The notes under the pieces were generated by a model. That model saw only the letters and a program-made list of their open reading frames with translations. It had not been told where the DNA came from and searched no databases. From Methanobacteriota archaeon (GTDB lineage: Archaea; Halobacteriota; Methanomicrobia; Methanomicrobiales; Methanocorpusculaceae), in the NCBI GenBank assembly GCA_023396065.1, contig JAEWXF010000028.1, positions 124,001 to 188,000 of the forward strand: a stretch of DNA of 64,000 nucleotides, in the 5' to 3' direction. Made by a program: the position numbers and the translations under genes. Of the stretch, positions 52,679 to 62,502 are shown piece after piece. Within the stretch, counting starts at the first letter, position 1; every line of letters starts with the position of its first letter.

Positions 52679-55126
52679 ATGACAGAACCTATTACTCTTC
52701 AATTAATCGTACAGGAGGCAGAAAGCAGTGATGTCGGGCGCGGATACGCCAGAATCAACAACGATGTGATGACAAAACTCGGTGTTGACTCCGGCGATTT
52801 CATCAAAATCACCGGAAAACGTACCGGCGTTGCGAAGGTCATGCGCTCCGCGATCAGCGGCTCGGGCGGCATCGCCATTGACGGAGACACCCGTCGTGCC
52901 GCAGGCGCCGGTATCGGCGACACCGTCACGGTAGAAAAAGTCGAACCGCAGACCGCAACAAAAGTTACCGTCCAGCCGGCCTCCCAGAGCATCAAACTCG
53001 ACAGCCGCCAGCTGGAACAGTTCATCACCACCCAGTATGCCGGCAGACCCGTTGCACAGGGACAGATCATCCAGATTCCTTTTGCAACCCAGACCCGGAA
53101 CGAAGATCCCTTCTTCTCCGCCTGGGGCGGTTTCTCCAGCTACAGCACGGAATATTATCCGTTCGTCATCTCCGACGTAACGCCGGGTGAGATCGCCATC
53201 ATCGGCTCCCAGACCGGAGTACATTACAAAGACTCCGTCTACAAAGGCGAAGATGCCCCGAAAGGAAAATCCGCAGGAAACATTCACTACGAAGACATCG
53301 GCGGACTGGGACGCGAACTCTCTCAGGTTCGTGAAATGATTGAATATCCCCTCAGGCATCCCGAAGTATTTGAAAAACTGGGAATTGAACCGCCAAAGGG
53401 TGTCCTCCTCTACGGCCCGCCGGGAACCGGGAAAACCCTGATTGCCCGTGCAGTCGCCAACGAAGCCGGCGCGTACTTTGACACAATCTCAGGTCCTGAA
53501 ATCGTCTCCAAATATTACGGTGACTCCGAGGAAAAACTCCGTGAAATCTTCCAGAAAGCCGAAGAGAACGCCCCGGCAATCATCTTCATCGACGAAATCG
53601 ACTCCATCGCTCCCAAACGTGATGAGTCCAAAGGAGAGATGGAGCGCCGTGTCGTCGCCCAGCTCCTCTCACTCATGGACGGACTCAAGAGTCGCGGAAA
53701 AGTTATCGTAATTGCAGCAACCAACCTGCCGGACTCCATTGACCCGGCTCTGCGCCGTGGCGGGCGGTTCGATCGGGAAATTGAAATCGGTGTGCCGGAC
53801 AAAGAAGGGAGAAAGGAGATCCTTCACATTCACTCCCGGAATGTGCCGCTGGCGGAAAGCGTGGACCTGAACAAATACGCAAACACCACCCATGGATTTG
53901 TCGGCGCCGATCTTGCCCTCGTGGTAAAAGAGGCTGCAATGCATGCCCTCCGCCGGGAGTTCCCGGGCATGAATCCGGATGAAACCATCTCGAAGGAAAA
54001 GCTGGAAAGCCTGAAAGTTACGGCCGAGGACTTTGAAGCTGCGCTAAAGATGGTACAGCCCAGCGCAATGCGTGAGGTTCTCGTCGAAGTCCCGGACATT
54101 CACTGGACTGACATCGGTGGTCTTGACAGCGTAAAAGAGGAACTGCAGCAGGCCGTTGAATGGCCGCTGAAGTATGCGGATGTATACAAACAGTTCGCAA
54201 CCAAATCTCCGAAAGGATTCCTGATGTTCGGCCCGCCCGGTACCGGAAAAACCCTGCTTGCCAAAGCAGTGGCAAACGAGTCCGAGTGTAACTTCATCGC
54301 CGTGAAAGGTCCGGAGCTGATGTCGAAGTGGGTCGGTGAGTCCGAGAAAGGGGTTCGGGAGATCTTCCGAAAGGCACGGCTTGCATCCCCGTCGATCATC
54401 TTCTTCGATGAAATCGACTCGATTGTTCCCCGCAGAGGCAGTTATGAGGGTTCGTCCCATGTAACGGAGAGTGTCGTCAGCCAGTTCCTGACCGAGCTTG
54501 ACGGCCTTGAGGAGCTGAAAAACGTCGTCGTTATCGGTGCGACAAACCGTCCGGACATGATTGATCCGGCACTGCTTCGGCCCGGACGTCTGGAGCAGCA
54601 TATCTTTGTGCCGCCGCCGGATGAAACCGGCAGAAAGCAGATCCTTGAGGTCTATCTCAAAGGAGTTACCGGCATGATGGCCGAAGATCTGGATACTGAC
54701 TGGCTGGTACAGGAAACGGACGGATTTGTCGGTGCAGACATTGAAGCCCTCGTGCGTGAGGCAAAGATGGTCGCAATCCGCGAGTTCGTCAAAGCGATGG
54801 CAGGTCATGATGCACAGGAGATCTCGCTCGCGGTCAGCAGTGTGAAGATCTACAAACGCCACTTTGAGGAGGCCCTCAAACGTGTCCGCCCGTCGCTGGA
54901 CAAAGAAGGCCGCAGAAACGCAGAACGCGACTCCTGGCCCTACCGGTACAACGAAGAGGAACGTGCTGTCCTCGACAAAGCCCTGACTGCTCTCAAGATG
55001 GCTGAGTACAAAGCTGATGAGGATGCGGAAAAGAAAGAACAGCTCCGGAAACTGGATACGCTTCTCGCTGCGCATCAGAAAGACTTTAGCACAATCAAAG
55101 AGATAACTAAGAGTATAGAAAACTAA
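52679..55126 (+). CDS. cdc48: Cdc48/VCP-type AAA+ ATPase
   Basis: An 815-residue unfoldase with N-domain (residues 1-200, double-psi barrel) and two AAA rings. First ring: GPPGTGKT near residue 246 and IIFIDEIDS; second ring: GPPGTGKT near 518 and IIFFDEIDS, each with arginine fingers (RRGGRFDREIEIGVP, LLRPGRLEQHIFVPP). Archaeal Cdc48 feeds unfolded proteins to the proteasome. The long charged tail (DKEGRRNAER onward) is typical of methanogens. A small heat-shock gene follows after 34 bases. Confidence 0.96.
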   Translation: MTEPITLQLIVQEAESSDVGRGYARINNDVMTKLGVDSGDFIKITGKRTGVAKVMRSAISGSGGIAIDGDTRRAAGAGIGDTVTVEKVEPQTATKVTVQPASQSIKLDSRQLEQFITTQYAGRPVAQGQIIQIPFATQTRNEDPFFSAWGGFSSYSTEYYPFVISDVTPGEIAIIGSQTGVHYKDSVYKGEDAPKGKSAGNIHYEDIGGLGRELSQVREMIEYPLRHPEVFEKLGIEPPKGVLLYGPPGTGKTLIARAVANEAGAYFDTISGPEIVSKYYGDSEEKLREIFQKAEENAPAIIFIDEIDSIAPKRDESKGEMERRVVAQLLSLMDGLKSRGKVIVIAATNLPDSIDPALRRGGRFDREIEIGVPDKEGRKEILHIHSRNVPLAESVDLNKYANTTHGFVGADLALVVKEAAMHALRREFPGMNPDETISKEKLESLKVTAEDFEAALKMVQPSAMREVLVEVPDIHWTDIGGLDSVKEELQQAVEWPLKYADVYKQFATKSPKGFLMFGPPGTGKTLLAKAVANESECNFIAVKGPELMSKWVGESEKGVREIFRKARLASPSIIFFDEIDSIVPRRGSYEGSSHVTESVVSQFLTELDGLEELKNVVVIGATNRPDMIDPALLRPGRLEQHIFVPPPDETGRKQILEVYLKGVTGMMAEDLDTDWLVQETDGFVGADIEALVREAKMVAIREFVKAMAGHDAQEISLAVSSVKIYKRHFEEALKRVRPSLDKEGRRNAERDSWPYRYNEEERAVLDKALTALKMAEYKADEDAEKKEQLRKLDTLLAAHQKDFSTIKEITKSIEN

Positions 55127-55160
55127 GGGTGGACATCTCCATCCTTTTTTTCCAAGGGAT

Positions 55161-55607
55161 GTGAACCCGTACATGTCAGAGTCACCGGACGATGCATACA
55201 AAGATCTGCTGGACATCATCCATCAGATAATCACCGCTCACGTTGCCGGCGATGAAGAGGGGAAACTTCCGCCGGTGGTGGGAGTGAAATTTGTGCTGAA
55301 CGGCGGAACGATTCACCTTGCCCCGGTGAATCCCCAGCCGAGAACGATTCCGATCGAGGTCTTTGAGGATGACGAGACCTTCTCAATTCAGACTGCACTG
55401 CCTCCGGAGTGCCCGGATGATTTTTTCATCGCGTATCAGGACGGAAAACTGCAGCTGAACGCGGGGACAAACCGTGAGTATACGGCAGTGATTCCCGTTC
55501 CGGGGATTGATCCGACCCTCACGGAAACGCACCTGAAAAACGGTGTTCTTGAGATTGTCTGTTTCAAGAAATCAGGGATTCCTGCTCTCCCCGAAAAGGA
55601 AGAGTGA
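55161..55607 (+). CDS. Hsp20/alpha-crystallin-like small heat-shock protein
   Basis: A 148-residue protein from GTG at 55161, or 144 from ATG at 55173 (MSESPDDAYK). The C-terminal crystallin-type sandwich ends with EYTAVIPVPGIDPTLTETHL and KNGVLEIVCFKKSG, the family's strand-turn-GVL motif. The long N-terminal arm is charged. The 34-base gap from cdc48 suggests one chaperone transcript. Divergent from classical Hsp20, so it may have a specialised role. Confidence 0.75.
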   Translation: MNPYMSESPDDAYKDLLDIIHQIITAHVAGDEEGKLPPVVGVKFVLNGGTIHLAPVNPQPRTIPIEVFEDDETFSIQTALPPECPDDFFIAYQDGKLQLNAGTNREYTAVIPVPGIDPTLTETHLKNGVLEIVCFKKSGIPALPEKEE

Positions 55608-55792
55608 ATTTTTCTTTTTTTGTGTGCGGTTTTTCGATCTACGAAAATACCCAAGTGGCCACTTGATATCATTCAAGACCCGAAATCTTTTCTTTCAGAG
55701 ACTTTATCATACATTCTAAGGATTCCTGGAAATTTCCATATCATCCTACCGCGTAAGTTCTATGAAAAAAAGATTATGAGCGGAAAATTTGA
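55608..55792. other. Convergent intergenic region
   Basis: 185 bases with T-rich stretches after the Hsp20-like stop (TTTTTCTTTTTTT), probably a terminator. Nothing else seen. Confidence 0.4.
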
Positions 55793-57310
55793 TTACTCGT
55801 CCGTCTCAGCAGCTTCCGGCATCTCCGCCTCTGCCGCTGCACGGGCCAGCATGGCCATCTCAATCTTCTGAACCTTCGTCGCCAGTGACGGCACCGTCAG
55901 CACCGCAACCTCACGTTCCGCCGGCGGGTTCACCTTTGCCGCCTGCTCGTATCCGGCAACCTCTCCCGCAATATCGGTCGGCAGATTCTCCGACTTCTGA
56001 AGAACCTCCAGCATCTCATTACTGAAGTACGTATCCAGCTCAATCTTCCGCTTCGTCACATGTGACAGCTCGCCCAGATACCGGCACATCTGATCCAGCT
56101 CAAACGGTGTAACCTGCCGGGCAAACTCGTACTCCTCAATCCGCCGCAGCGTCCTAACAACACCCTCCAGCGCCTCCGGCGTCACCACAAACACCGTTAC
56201 CCGGTCGGACGTATACACAAACTCCGTCAGATAGGGAGCCGCCGCCGTTGGCACCACCAGATACGCCTCACCGCGAACACCTGCGTCACCCGCAGCAGCA
56301 AACAGTTCCTCCGCCTCGGCTGCAACCCGCTTTTCAAACTGGTCCAGCTCCTCGGGAGAACACGTCTCAGCCACATTGAAAAACACATAACTACCGTTCA
56401 CCTGAACTGCATAATCCGGCTTTGCCGAACCCTTATACGTCGCCTCCGTCTTCAGCGGAATATCAAACTTCGCACACACCGCCTCCAGAACAGCACCCGT
56501 CCTCTCATACACACCGGAAAGCAGAGTCGCAAGCGACGCACGGGCTGCCGCCTCCGCCGCCTTCTTCTCCTCCGCCAGTGACGCCGCAAGCGTATTCAGC
56601 CGCTCAGCCTCCTGCACCAGCTGGGCAAACTTCGCATCGCGTTCCGCCACATATGCATCAATCTCTGCCTGACGGGCCGCAGTCTCCTGCTTCGCCGCAT
56701 CAATGTCTTTCCGGACCGCATCAATCTCCGCCTCGCGTACAAGATACTGCTCGCGGAACAGGCGGGCCTGGTCATTATCCGCCAGATGAGCTGAGCGTTC
56801 CCCCGCCAGATCAGCTGCAAGAGAATCACGCTCATTCGTCAGATCCGCATGGGCGAGGGACAGCGTATTATACTCCTCATGAAGCTTCGCCAGCTCTCCG
56901 CGGCGCTCCCCTTCCGCCGCCTTCCACTGCTCCGCAGAATCTGCATTTGCCTTCGCCGTATCCGTCATCGCGGAAAGCTTCTCCTCAAGGAGTGCTTTTT
57001 CTTCCGTAAGCGTATCCAGATCTCCGGTAAGGCCATCCACCTCTCCGTGCAGCTGCTCATTCAGCGTCTTCGCACTGGCAACCTGTGACGTCAGCGTCGT
57101 AATCTCCGCCGACTTCATCTCGGAAGCAGCCGTACTGTCCGCAAGCTTCTGCCGCGTCTCATCAAGATCCCGTATCAGAACCTTATACGCATCCTCTGCA
57201 GCATCTGCCTCTTCACAGACCTTCTTCCAGGAAAACAGACGCATGCCGGTTCCGGCACTACGTACCTTTCCGAAGAACGAACCAAGAGTATCCGAATCGC
57301 TCATAATCAA
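55793..57310 (-). CDS. Coiled-coil protein with degenerate RmuC-like domain (paralogue 1)
   Basis: A 505-residue protein. Residues about 25-270 are a continuous coiled coil rich in Ala, Glu, Lys. The C-terminal domain (about 275-420) resembles RmuC: KPDYAVQVNGSYVFFNVAET aligns with the nuclease core, and YLVVPTAAAPYLTEFV with TPEALEGVVRTLR to the VPSEAA and TPTTLIALLRTV segments. The catalytic lysine of the E/D-x-K pair is not present (NVAE), so it is probably not an active nuclease. Paralogous to 57386-58885; both begin with a FSW(K/G)K motif. Likely structural or DNA-linked. Confidence 0.75.
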   Translation of the reverse strand: MIMSDSDTLGSFFGKVRSAGTGMRLFSWKKVCEEADAAEDAYKVLIRDLDETRQKLADSTAASEMKSAEITTLTSQVASAKTLNEQLHGEVDGLTGDLDTLTEEKALLEEKLSAMTDTAKANADSAEQWKAAEGERRGELAKLHEEYNTLSLAHADLTNERDSLAADLAGERSAHLADNDQARLFREQYLVREAEIDAVRKDIDAAKQETAARQAEIDAYVAERDAKFAQLVQEAERLNTLAASLAEEKKAAEAAARASLATLLSGVYERTGAVLEAVCAKFDIPLKTEATYKGSAKPDYAVQVNGSYVFFNVAETCSPEELDQFEKRVAAEAEELFAAAGDAGVRGEAYLVVPTAAAPYLTEFVYTSDRVTVFVVTPEALEGVVRTLRRIEEYEFARQVTPFELDQMCRYLGELSHVTKRKIELDTYFSNEMLEVLQKSENLPTDIAGEVAGYEQAAKVNPPAEREVAVLTVPSLATKVQKIEMAMLARAAAEAEMPEAAETDE

Positions 57311-57385
57311 TCATGGAAATATATGTGTTTCCTCTCAGATAATACATTCGTATTTTCCGAACGAAAAAAGAACACCAAAAAAGAA

Positions 57386-58885
57386 TTACTGCGTCTTCTC
57401 GTACACAACAAACCGTGCAACATTCCGAACGACGGGCACCACCTGCGACGGGGTAATCACCTCAACCGCACACGCCGGCGACGCATACAGTGTCTTCGTC
57501 ACATACATCATACACTCGCTCGGCACCACGACAAACATCTCCTTACGGCAGTTTATCTCATCCACACGCCCGGCCAGCCGTTTTGCCGCATCCCGGATAA
57601 GACTGTCCACTCCCCGCAGCTCCTCATACGAGGCCGGAGCAACCGCACGGAACACCACATGATGCCCGCTGATCTGGGCAAGCAGTCCGTATGGCTCCTC
57701 AACCGGTTCGTGGCCGGCTGCCTCGGCAATAAAGCTCCGCGTAACCTCAGCATGCTTCTTCCACTCATCTAAAATCTCCTCGGTAATAGAGGAATACGTG
57801 GAAAGGGTCTCACGTTCCTGCGTCAGATCCGTCTCCAGTGACTGCTTCGTACTCTGCAGACCGGACAGCTCCTGCTGCAGCCGTTCATACTCGGCTTTCA
57901 TCTGTTCCTCCTTACTGCGGGTCTCCGACTCAGTCTTCACAATCGAAAATCCGATCCGGTTCAGCTGGGTCAGCATCTGACGCTTCACATCATGAAGCTC
58001 CTCAAGCTCCTTCTTCAGAGTACTGATCTCCGCCTCACGCGCCGTGAGTGTCGTCTTCAGCCGGTGAATCTCCGTAAGATCACATTCACGCTGATACTTC
58101 CAGGAGTCAACCGTCCGGGTCAGTTCATGAATGGTCGGCACATACAGCCGGCTGCGCTCCTCAAAATCCGCATTCAGATTGGCAACTTCCTTCTCATGAG
58201 CATACTTCAGGCCGGCAATTTCCTCATTCAGCTGCTCAACCGCCGCATTCTTATCCCGAAGCAGCGCCGCATACTCAGCCGACAGATGCGTATATCTAGC
58301 AGTAACCTCCCGGAGTTCCTGCGTCTTTTTCGCAATTTCCGCTTCCAGTTCCTGCTTTTTGAGTTCCTCTTTCTCAACGCCCGCCTTCACAATCGCAAGC
58401 TGCATCTTCAGGGAACTGATTTCGTTCTCCTTCTCCTGCAGCGCGGACTTCAGGGATGAGATCTCAGACTCCCTGCCGGTCAGGGCTGATGCCTGTGCAG
58501 CAACTTCATCTGACCAGTTGCGGGTATCTGCCTCATAGTTTTCCTGTAAACACTGATGCGCGGCAGTCTCTTCCGCAAGTTTTTCCGATAATTCCTGAGA
58601 TTCCTGTGTTGCAGTATGGTATTTTGCCTGCAAATCCGCAATCCGGCGTTCCAGGTCTTCAATATTTTTATTGGCAGAAGAAAGGGACGCAGCCAGCTGC
58701 AGATATTCATTTTCTGCGGATTCCAGTTCGGATTGTATTTTTCCCCATGAAAACAGGCGCTCGGAAAAATCGGAACCCAATATTTTCCGATATCGTGCCT
58801 GCCCCCCAGTACTGCTTGTGTCTGCCATTCCTCTGATACCTACTATATTTATATCATCATCTGATATTAAGATAAATGTTCGCAC
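57386..58885 (-). CDS. Coiled-coil protein with degenerate RmuC-like domain (paralogue 2)
   Basis: A 499-residue protein. A long coiled coil (about 50-370) follows a short N-terminal part ending ERLFSWGKIQ, matching MRLFSWKKVC of paralogue 1. The C-terminal domain contains MFVVVPSECMMYVTK and VITPSQVVPVVRNVARFVVY, equivalent to the RmuC FVPSEAA and TPTTLIALLRT segments; the nuclease core is reduced to YGLLAQISGHHVVFRAVA without acidic/lysine residues. Start may be MADTSSTGG further in (about 58828). 75 bases separate it from paralogue 1; probably one transcript. Confidence 0.75.
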   Translation of the reverse strand: MRTFILISDDDINIVGIRGMADTSSTGGQARYRKILGSDFSERLFSWGKIQSELESAENEYLQLAASLSSANKNIEDLERRIADLQAKYHTATQESQELSEKLAEETAAHQCLQENYEADTRNWSDEVAAQASALTGRESEISSLKSALQEKENEISSLKMQLAIVKAGVEKEELKKQELEAEIAKKTQELREVTARYTHLSAEYAALLRDKNAAVEQLNEEIAGLKYAHEKEVANLNADFEERSRLYVPTIHELTRTVDSWKYQRECDLTEIHRLKTTLTAREAEISTLKKELEELHDVKRQMLTQLNRIGFSIVKTESETRSKEEQMKAEYERLQQELSGLQSTKQSLETDLTQERETLSTYSSITEEILDEWKKHAEVTRSFIAEAAGHEPVEEPYGLLAQISGHHVVFRAVAPASYEELRGVDSLIRDAAKRLAGRVDEINCRKEMFVVVPSECMMYVTKTLYASPACAVEVITPSQVVPVVRNVARFVVYEKTQ

Positions 58886-58944
58886 TTATCCCTGCGGCAG
58901 TGCGGTAAAAAGAAAAACCGGATGAGTATCCGGCGGTGCCGGCT

Positions 58945-60171
58945 TCAGAAGTCGGTCATCACGCGGAACTGGTCGATCTCTTCCGAGTCGAGTTCTGCGA
59001 GGAAACCCTCGGCTGCGTTTTTAATGTCCTTGCTTGCGGTGATTGCCCGGCCGACCACAACCACATCAGCGCCGGCAGCCAGTGCTTTCTTCACAACCGG
59101 CTGGCGGATGCCGCCTGCGGTAGCCACCAGAATCTTGGCATTGTTCTTTGCAGCAACCGCCTTGATCTTCTTAATATCACCCCAGCTGTACTCGCCGCTT
59201 GCTTCCTTATCGATTGCGCGGTGCATCTCCACATACTGCGGCAGGAGTGCGGCTCCGCCCATCTTGGCGAGGTTCTCAATCAGCTTTGCCGGCTCTGCAA
59301 CGTTGAGCATATCAATAATTGCGTAGATACCGCATTTCTTTGCTTCCTTAATGAATGCGGCAATCGTCTCAATCGGTGCAAGACCGGAAACAACCGCGGC
59401 ATCGCCGCCGGCATTGGAGACCATACGTGCTTCGAGGTTTCCGGTATCCAGTGTCTTTAAATCGGCAACAATGAAACAGTTCGGGCGGATTCTGCGGATC
59501 TCACCAATCACACTCAGGCCGAACTGCTTGATCAGCGGAGTTCCTGCTTCAAAGATGACATGATCGTTCTGCGGAACTTCACGCAGCACACGCTCCACCT
59601 GCTTCATATCGACCAGATCCATAGCGACCTGAAGGTACGGCGGGTTCCAGAGTCTCTGTACTTTGAATCCCATAACACCGTGAGCTGCCCGGTCCTTCTC
59701 TTTCAGGACAGTGGCAGTGTCGGGGAACTTGTCCAGCGCACGGGACAGGGCAAGGCGGGTCGCACCATAGTTAAAGCGGTACAGCTTATTGAAGTCCTGG
59801 GCTTCCGGCGAGATAAACACACTTGCAACAATCACAACTTCATCAACGTCAATACCGGTAAACACACCGTCCTCAAGCGCATCGGCAACAGCTTTGGAGA
59901 CAGCTGCCTGAGCCGGACCGAAGATCTGGGTGACCTGTTCGGTGTGTTTGAGGGTGACTTTCGGCACGATCAGAACTGCCGGTTTAGGCAGAAGATTCGG
60001 GCGGATTACTCCAAGCAGCGGAGTGTGGCCGGCAGAAAGCTGGGTCAGACCATTTGCAAATGCCGTTCCGACGGGTCCCATCTTGTCGCCGATCATAAGG
60101 TCGATGTGGGCAAGTTCTGCTCCATCGCCAACGAGTGCTTCACCAATGAAAAACATAGAAAATCTCTGCAT
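58945..60171 (-). CDS. fae-hps: Bifunctional formaldehyde-activating enzyme / 3-hexulose-6-phosphate synthase
   Basis: A 408-residue fusion. Residues 1-165 are Fae (GDGAELAHIDLMIGDKMGP; catalytic His in AHIDL), joining formaldehyde to tetrahydromethanopterin. Residues about 170-408 are Hps of the orotidine-decarboxylase suprafamily (ADLKTLDTGN with the D-x-K-x-x-D motif). In methanogens lacking the oxidative pentose pathway the fused enzyme runs toward ribulose 5-phosphate synthesis from fructose 6-phosphate, detoxifying the released formaldehyde. ATG at 60156 (MFFIGEALVG) is an equally good start. Ribose feeds the nucleotide and methanopterin genes above. Confidence 0.96.
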   Translation of the reverse strand: MQRFSMFFIGEALVGDGAELAHIDLMIGDKMGPVGTAFANGLTQLSAGHTPLLGVIRPNLLPKPAVLIVPKVTLKHTEQVTQIFGPAQAAVSKAVADALEDGVFTGIDVDEVVIVASVFISPEAQDFNKLYRFNYGATRLALSRALDKFPDTATVLKEKDRAAHGVMGFKVQRLWNPPYLQVAMDLVDMKQVERVLREVPQNDHVIFEAGTPLIKQFGLSVIGEIRRIRPNCFIVADLKTLDTGNLEARMVSNAGGDAAVVSGLAPIETIAAFIKEAKKCGIYAIIDMLNVAEPAKLIENLAKMGGAALLPQYVEMHRAIDKEASGEYSWGDIKKIKAVAAKNNAKILVATAGGIRQPVVKKALAAGADVVVVGRAITASKDIKNAAEGFLAELDSEEIDQFRVMTDF

Positions 60172-60277
60172 ATGGTTGGTCTTGGAAGACTATAAAGACC
60201 ACACTAGAGAGAGGGAAATTCCGCAGCCGCGAGAATACAGTTCCCGTGCCGGTATCAGTTCCGGAAACACGGAACGG

Positions 60278-60748
60278 TTACTGATTGTGTTTTCCGGAGA
60301 TTCCGGTAATATGTATTGCGATAACTGCGGTTCTGGCGATGTTTTTCTCTACATACCGTGCGGCTTCGGCTGCATAGTCCGGGGAATATTTTTGCATCAG
60401 GGCGGCGAGTGCTGCCTGTTTTTCTGCGGAATCGGTAATTACTCCGGCGGTTCCGAATACATCGGCACTTGCATACTCGGTATCGAACCGGTCGGGATGC
60501 ACGACGGCGGTGGTAACTACAGAGAAACAGACGTTGGGATTGTCCCGGATGTTGTCCAGTTTGTGTCCCTCCTTTGCGGCGTGGAGATAGATTACGCCGT
60601 TGGTATAGACGTAGTTCATCGGTGTTGCGTAGGGATGACCTTCGGCATCAGCGGTTGCAAGTGTTCCCCAGAGTCCCTGGGTGAGAACGTCACGGGTCTG
60701 GTCATCGGTAAGCTGTGCTGTTTTCCTCCGCATGGGTCGCATTTGCAT
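60278..60748 (-). CDS. PNPOx-like flavin-binding protein
   Basis: A 156-residue split-barrel protein of the pyridoxamine-phosphate-oxidase-like family (nitroimidazole-resistance NimA type). GTLATADAEGHPYATPMNYVY and IYLHAAKEGHKLDNIRDNPN are characteristic FMN/heme contacts, and CFSVV follows. Such proteins are reductases or cofactor-binding shields against nitro compounds. Single gene; 26 bases after the radical SAM gene's end, same strand. Confidence 0.88.
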   Translation of the reverse strand: MQMRPMRRKTAQLTDDQTRDVLTQGLWGTLATADAEGHPYATPMNYVYTNGVIYLHAAKEGHKLDNIRDNPNVCFSVVTTAVVHPDRFDTEYASADVFGTAGVITDSAEKQAALAALMQKYSPDYAAEAARYVEKNIARTAVIAIHITGISGKHNQ

Positions 60749-60774
60749 GAGTACTCATGGGAAACCGGGAGGTA

Positions 60775-61815
60775 TCAATCTGTGTATGCGGACGACTGCG
60801 GCGGCTGGAAGACTCCTTCCAGCGGACGGCCGCAGCGGATACATTTTCCGTCGCGGAGCCCCGGGAATTTTGCAACGTACCCGGCTCTGAGAATGAGGAG
60901 TTCCCCGCAGGCCGGGCAGCGGGTGCTGGAACCTGCGAGATGCATGATGTTCCCAAGGTAGGGATAATAGAGACCTGCGTTGTGTGCCTGCCGGTAAATT
61001 CTGTCCAGGGTTTCCGGCGGGGTCGGCGGTACGTGTTCCATCTGATACATGGGAGTGAATGCGGTGAAGTGGTGCGGGACGGCAGGGCCGAGGTGATCAA
61101 GTTCCCAGGAGAGCATGGCATTGATTTCCTCTTCACTGTCGTTGTAGCCGGGGATGATGAGGGTAACAAGTTCAATATGGAGACCGAGATCTTTTGCCCG
61201 GAGGATGGTGTCGAGGACGGGCTGGAGCCGGGCGCCGCAGATGATACGGTAGAAACCGTCGGTGAAGGCTTTGAGATCGATACGGACTGCGCCTGTGTAC
61301 GGGGCGAGTCCTGTCAGGGCATCCTCGGTGAGGTAGCCGTTGGTGATGAGTGCGGTTCCGAGGCCTGCGGTCTGGGCGAGACGGGAAATGTCAAGGACAT
61401 ATTCGTAGTTGATCACGGGTTCGTTGTAGGTAAAAGAGATGCTCTGTGCTGCGGTTTTTTGTGCCTGCCGGATGATCTCCTCCGGTTCAGCTGCGGCGGC
61501 CGGGACATGAATGTTCTGGGACAGAGTGAAGTTCTGACAGTGGCGGCAGGTGAAGTTGCAGCCGTAACTGCTGAGGGAGAAGGTTTGTGTGCCGGGGAGA
61601 TAGTGGTAGAGGGGCTTTTTTTCGACGGGGTCAAGCCCTGCGGCGGTGACGGCTCCATAGCTTTCGGTATAGAGTGTTCCGCCGTCGTTCTGCCGTACAC
61701 CGCAGAATCCCCGTTCACCTTCGGAGATGCGGCACTGACGGGCACAGACGCGGCAGCGGAGGGCGTCGCCGTCGGGAGTGGTGAGGAGTGCAGGCCTGCG
61801 GGTTGAGGTATGCAT
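60775..61815 (-). CDS. amrS: AmmeMemoRadiSam-system radical SAM enzyme
   Basis: A 346-residue radical SAM enzyme. An N-terminal cysteine set (CRVCARQCRISEGERGFCGV) resembles pyruvate-formate-lyase activases; the SAM cluster is CNFTCRHC near residue 75. A zinc-ribbon-like C-terminus (CPACGELLIL and CIRCGRPL) follows. The family usually occurs with AMMECR1 and MEMO proteins, which are not in this window. Start at 61815 avoids overlap with the CYTH gene. Substrate unproven. Confidence 0.9.
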   Translation of the reverse strand: MHTSTRRPALLTTPDGDALRCRVCARQCRISEGERGFCGVRQNDGGTLYTESYGAVTAAGLDPVEKKPLYHYLPGTQTFSLSSYGCNFTCRHCQNFTLSQNIHVPAAAAEPEEIIRQAQKTAAQSISFTYNEPVINYEYVLDISRLAQTAGLGTALITNGYLTEDALTGLAPYTGAVRIDLKAFTDGFYRIICGARLQPVLDTILRAKDLGLHIELVTLIIPGYNDSEEEINAMLSWELDHLGPAVPHHFTAFTPMYQMEHVPPTPPETLDRIYRQAHNAGLYYPYLGNIMHLAGSSTRCPACGELLILRAGYVAKFPGLRDGKCIRCGRPLEGVFQPPQSSAYTD

Positions 61816-61837
61816 GAGGAGTTGTTTTGGGGGGATG

Positions 61838-62404
61838 CTATAAATGGGATGCGGTGCGGGCATCAAGCAGCAGTTCAAGATAGGACTTCGTCAGCCGCTC
61901 GCCGGTGATACCTGCCATCTCCGCAACTTCGTCGATAACCCGGACAGCATCCTCTTCGGACAAAGAAAAGTCAGCTTCAATCTCCGAAAACGTACCAATC
62001 TCCGCCACATTGTCCAGCGTCACAATCGCATGCTCGCACTGGTAAATTTCCCGGTGTTTCACAACCTCTGCGGTCTTCTGAAAATTCAGCCGCTGAAGGA
62101 TTACATCGAACTGTTCTCCCGAGGAAAGGTCAACGATAATCTCTTCCCGTGCTTTAAACCCGACGCGGCCAACCTTCGGACCTTTATAGGTGACATTCGG
62201 CGGCATCGGTTTTCCGCAGGTCTGGTTTGTTGTATACCGGACACGGAGCGCTTCGTCGGTCACACCGAAGTCTTTGTGCGGGGCATTATAATAGATATCA
62301 TGCTCATCCTGATCTGCAATCAGGCAAGCACCATGATTCCGCAGATTCTCCCGGATCGGATCAAGAGAGGGGACTTTGACCTTTATTTCGATCTCCAGCG
62401 CCAT
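61838..62404 (-). CDS. cyaB: Class IV adenylate cyclase-like CYTH (CyaB) protein
   Basis: A 188-residue CYTH tunnel-fold protein. EIEIKVKV at the N-terminus is the family ExExK motif; DEALRVRYT and VTYKGPKVG follow, then EIEADFSLSE near residue 138. CYTH proteins bind triphosphates; CyaB of Aeromonas makes cAMP, but archaeal forms act mostly as thiamine triphosphatase or unknown. Same strand as amrS, 22 bases away. Confidence 0.92.
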   Translation of the reverse strand: MALEIEIKVKVPSLDPIRENLRNHGACLIADQDEHDIYYNAPHKDFGVTDEALRVRYTTNQTCGKPMPPNVTYKGPKVGRVGFKAREEIIVDLSSGEQFDVILQRLNFQKTAEVVKHREIYQCEHAIVTLDNVAEIGTFSEIEADFSLSEEDAVRVIDEVAEMAGITGERLTKSYLELLLDARTASHL

Positions 62405-62502
62405 ACTACTCTAGGTACATGGATATGAAGGGATAAGCGTAGCGGTTCGTTTCTGCACCGTAAGATTATAAGATTTCGCGGCACATAGTATAGGGAATTT
62501 GT

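Noticed and set aside
60757..61806. 349-codon plus-strand frame opposite the radical SAM gene
   Set aside because: The minus strand carries clear CxxxCxxC and zinc-ribbon motifs; the plus frame is glycine/valine-rich shadow.
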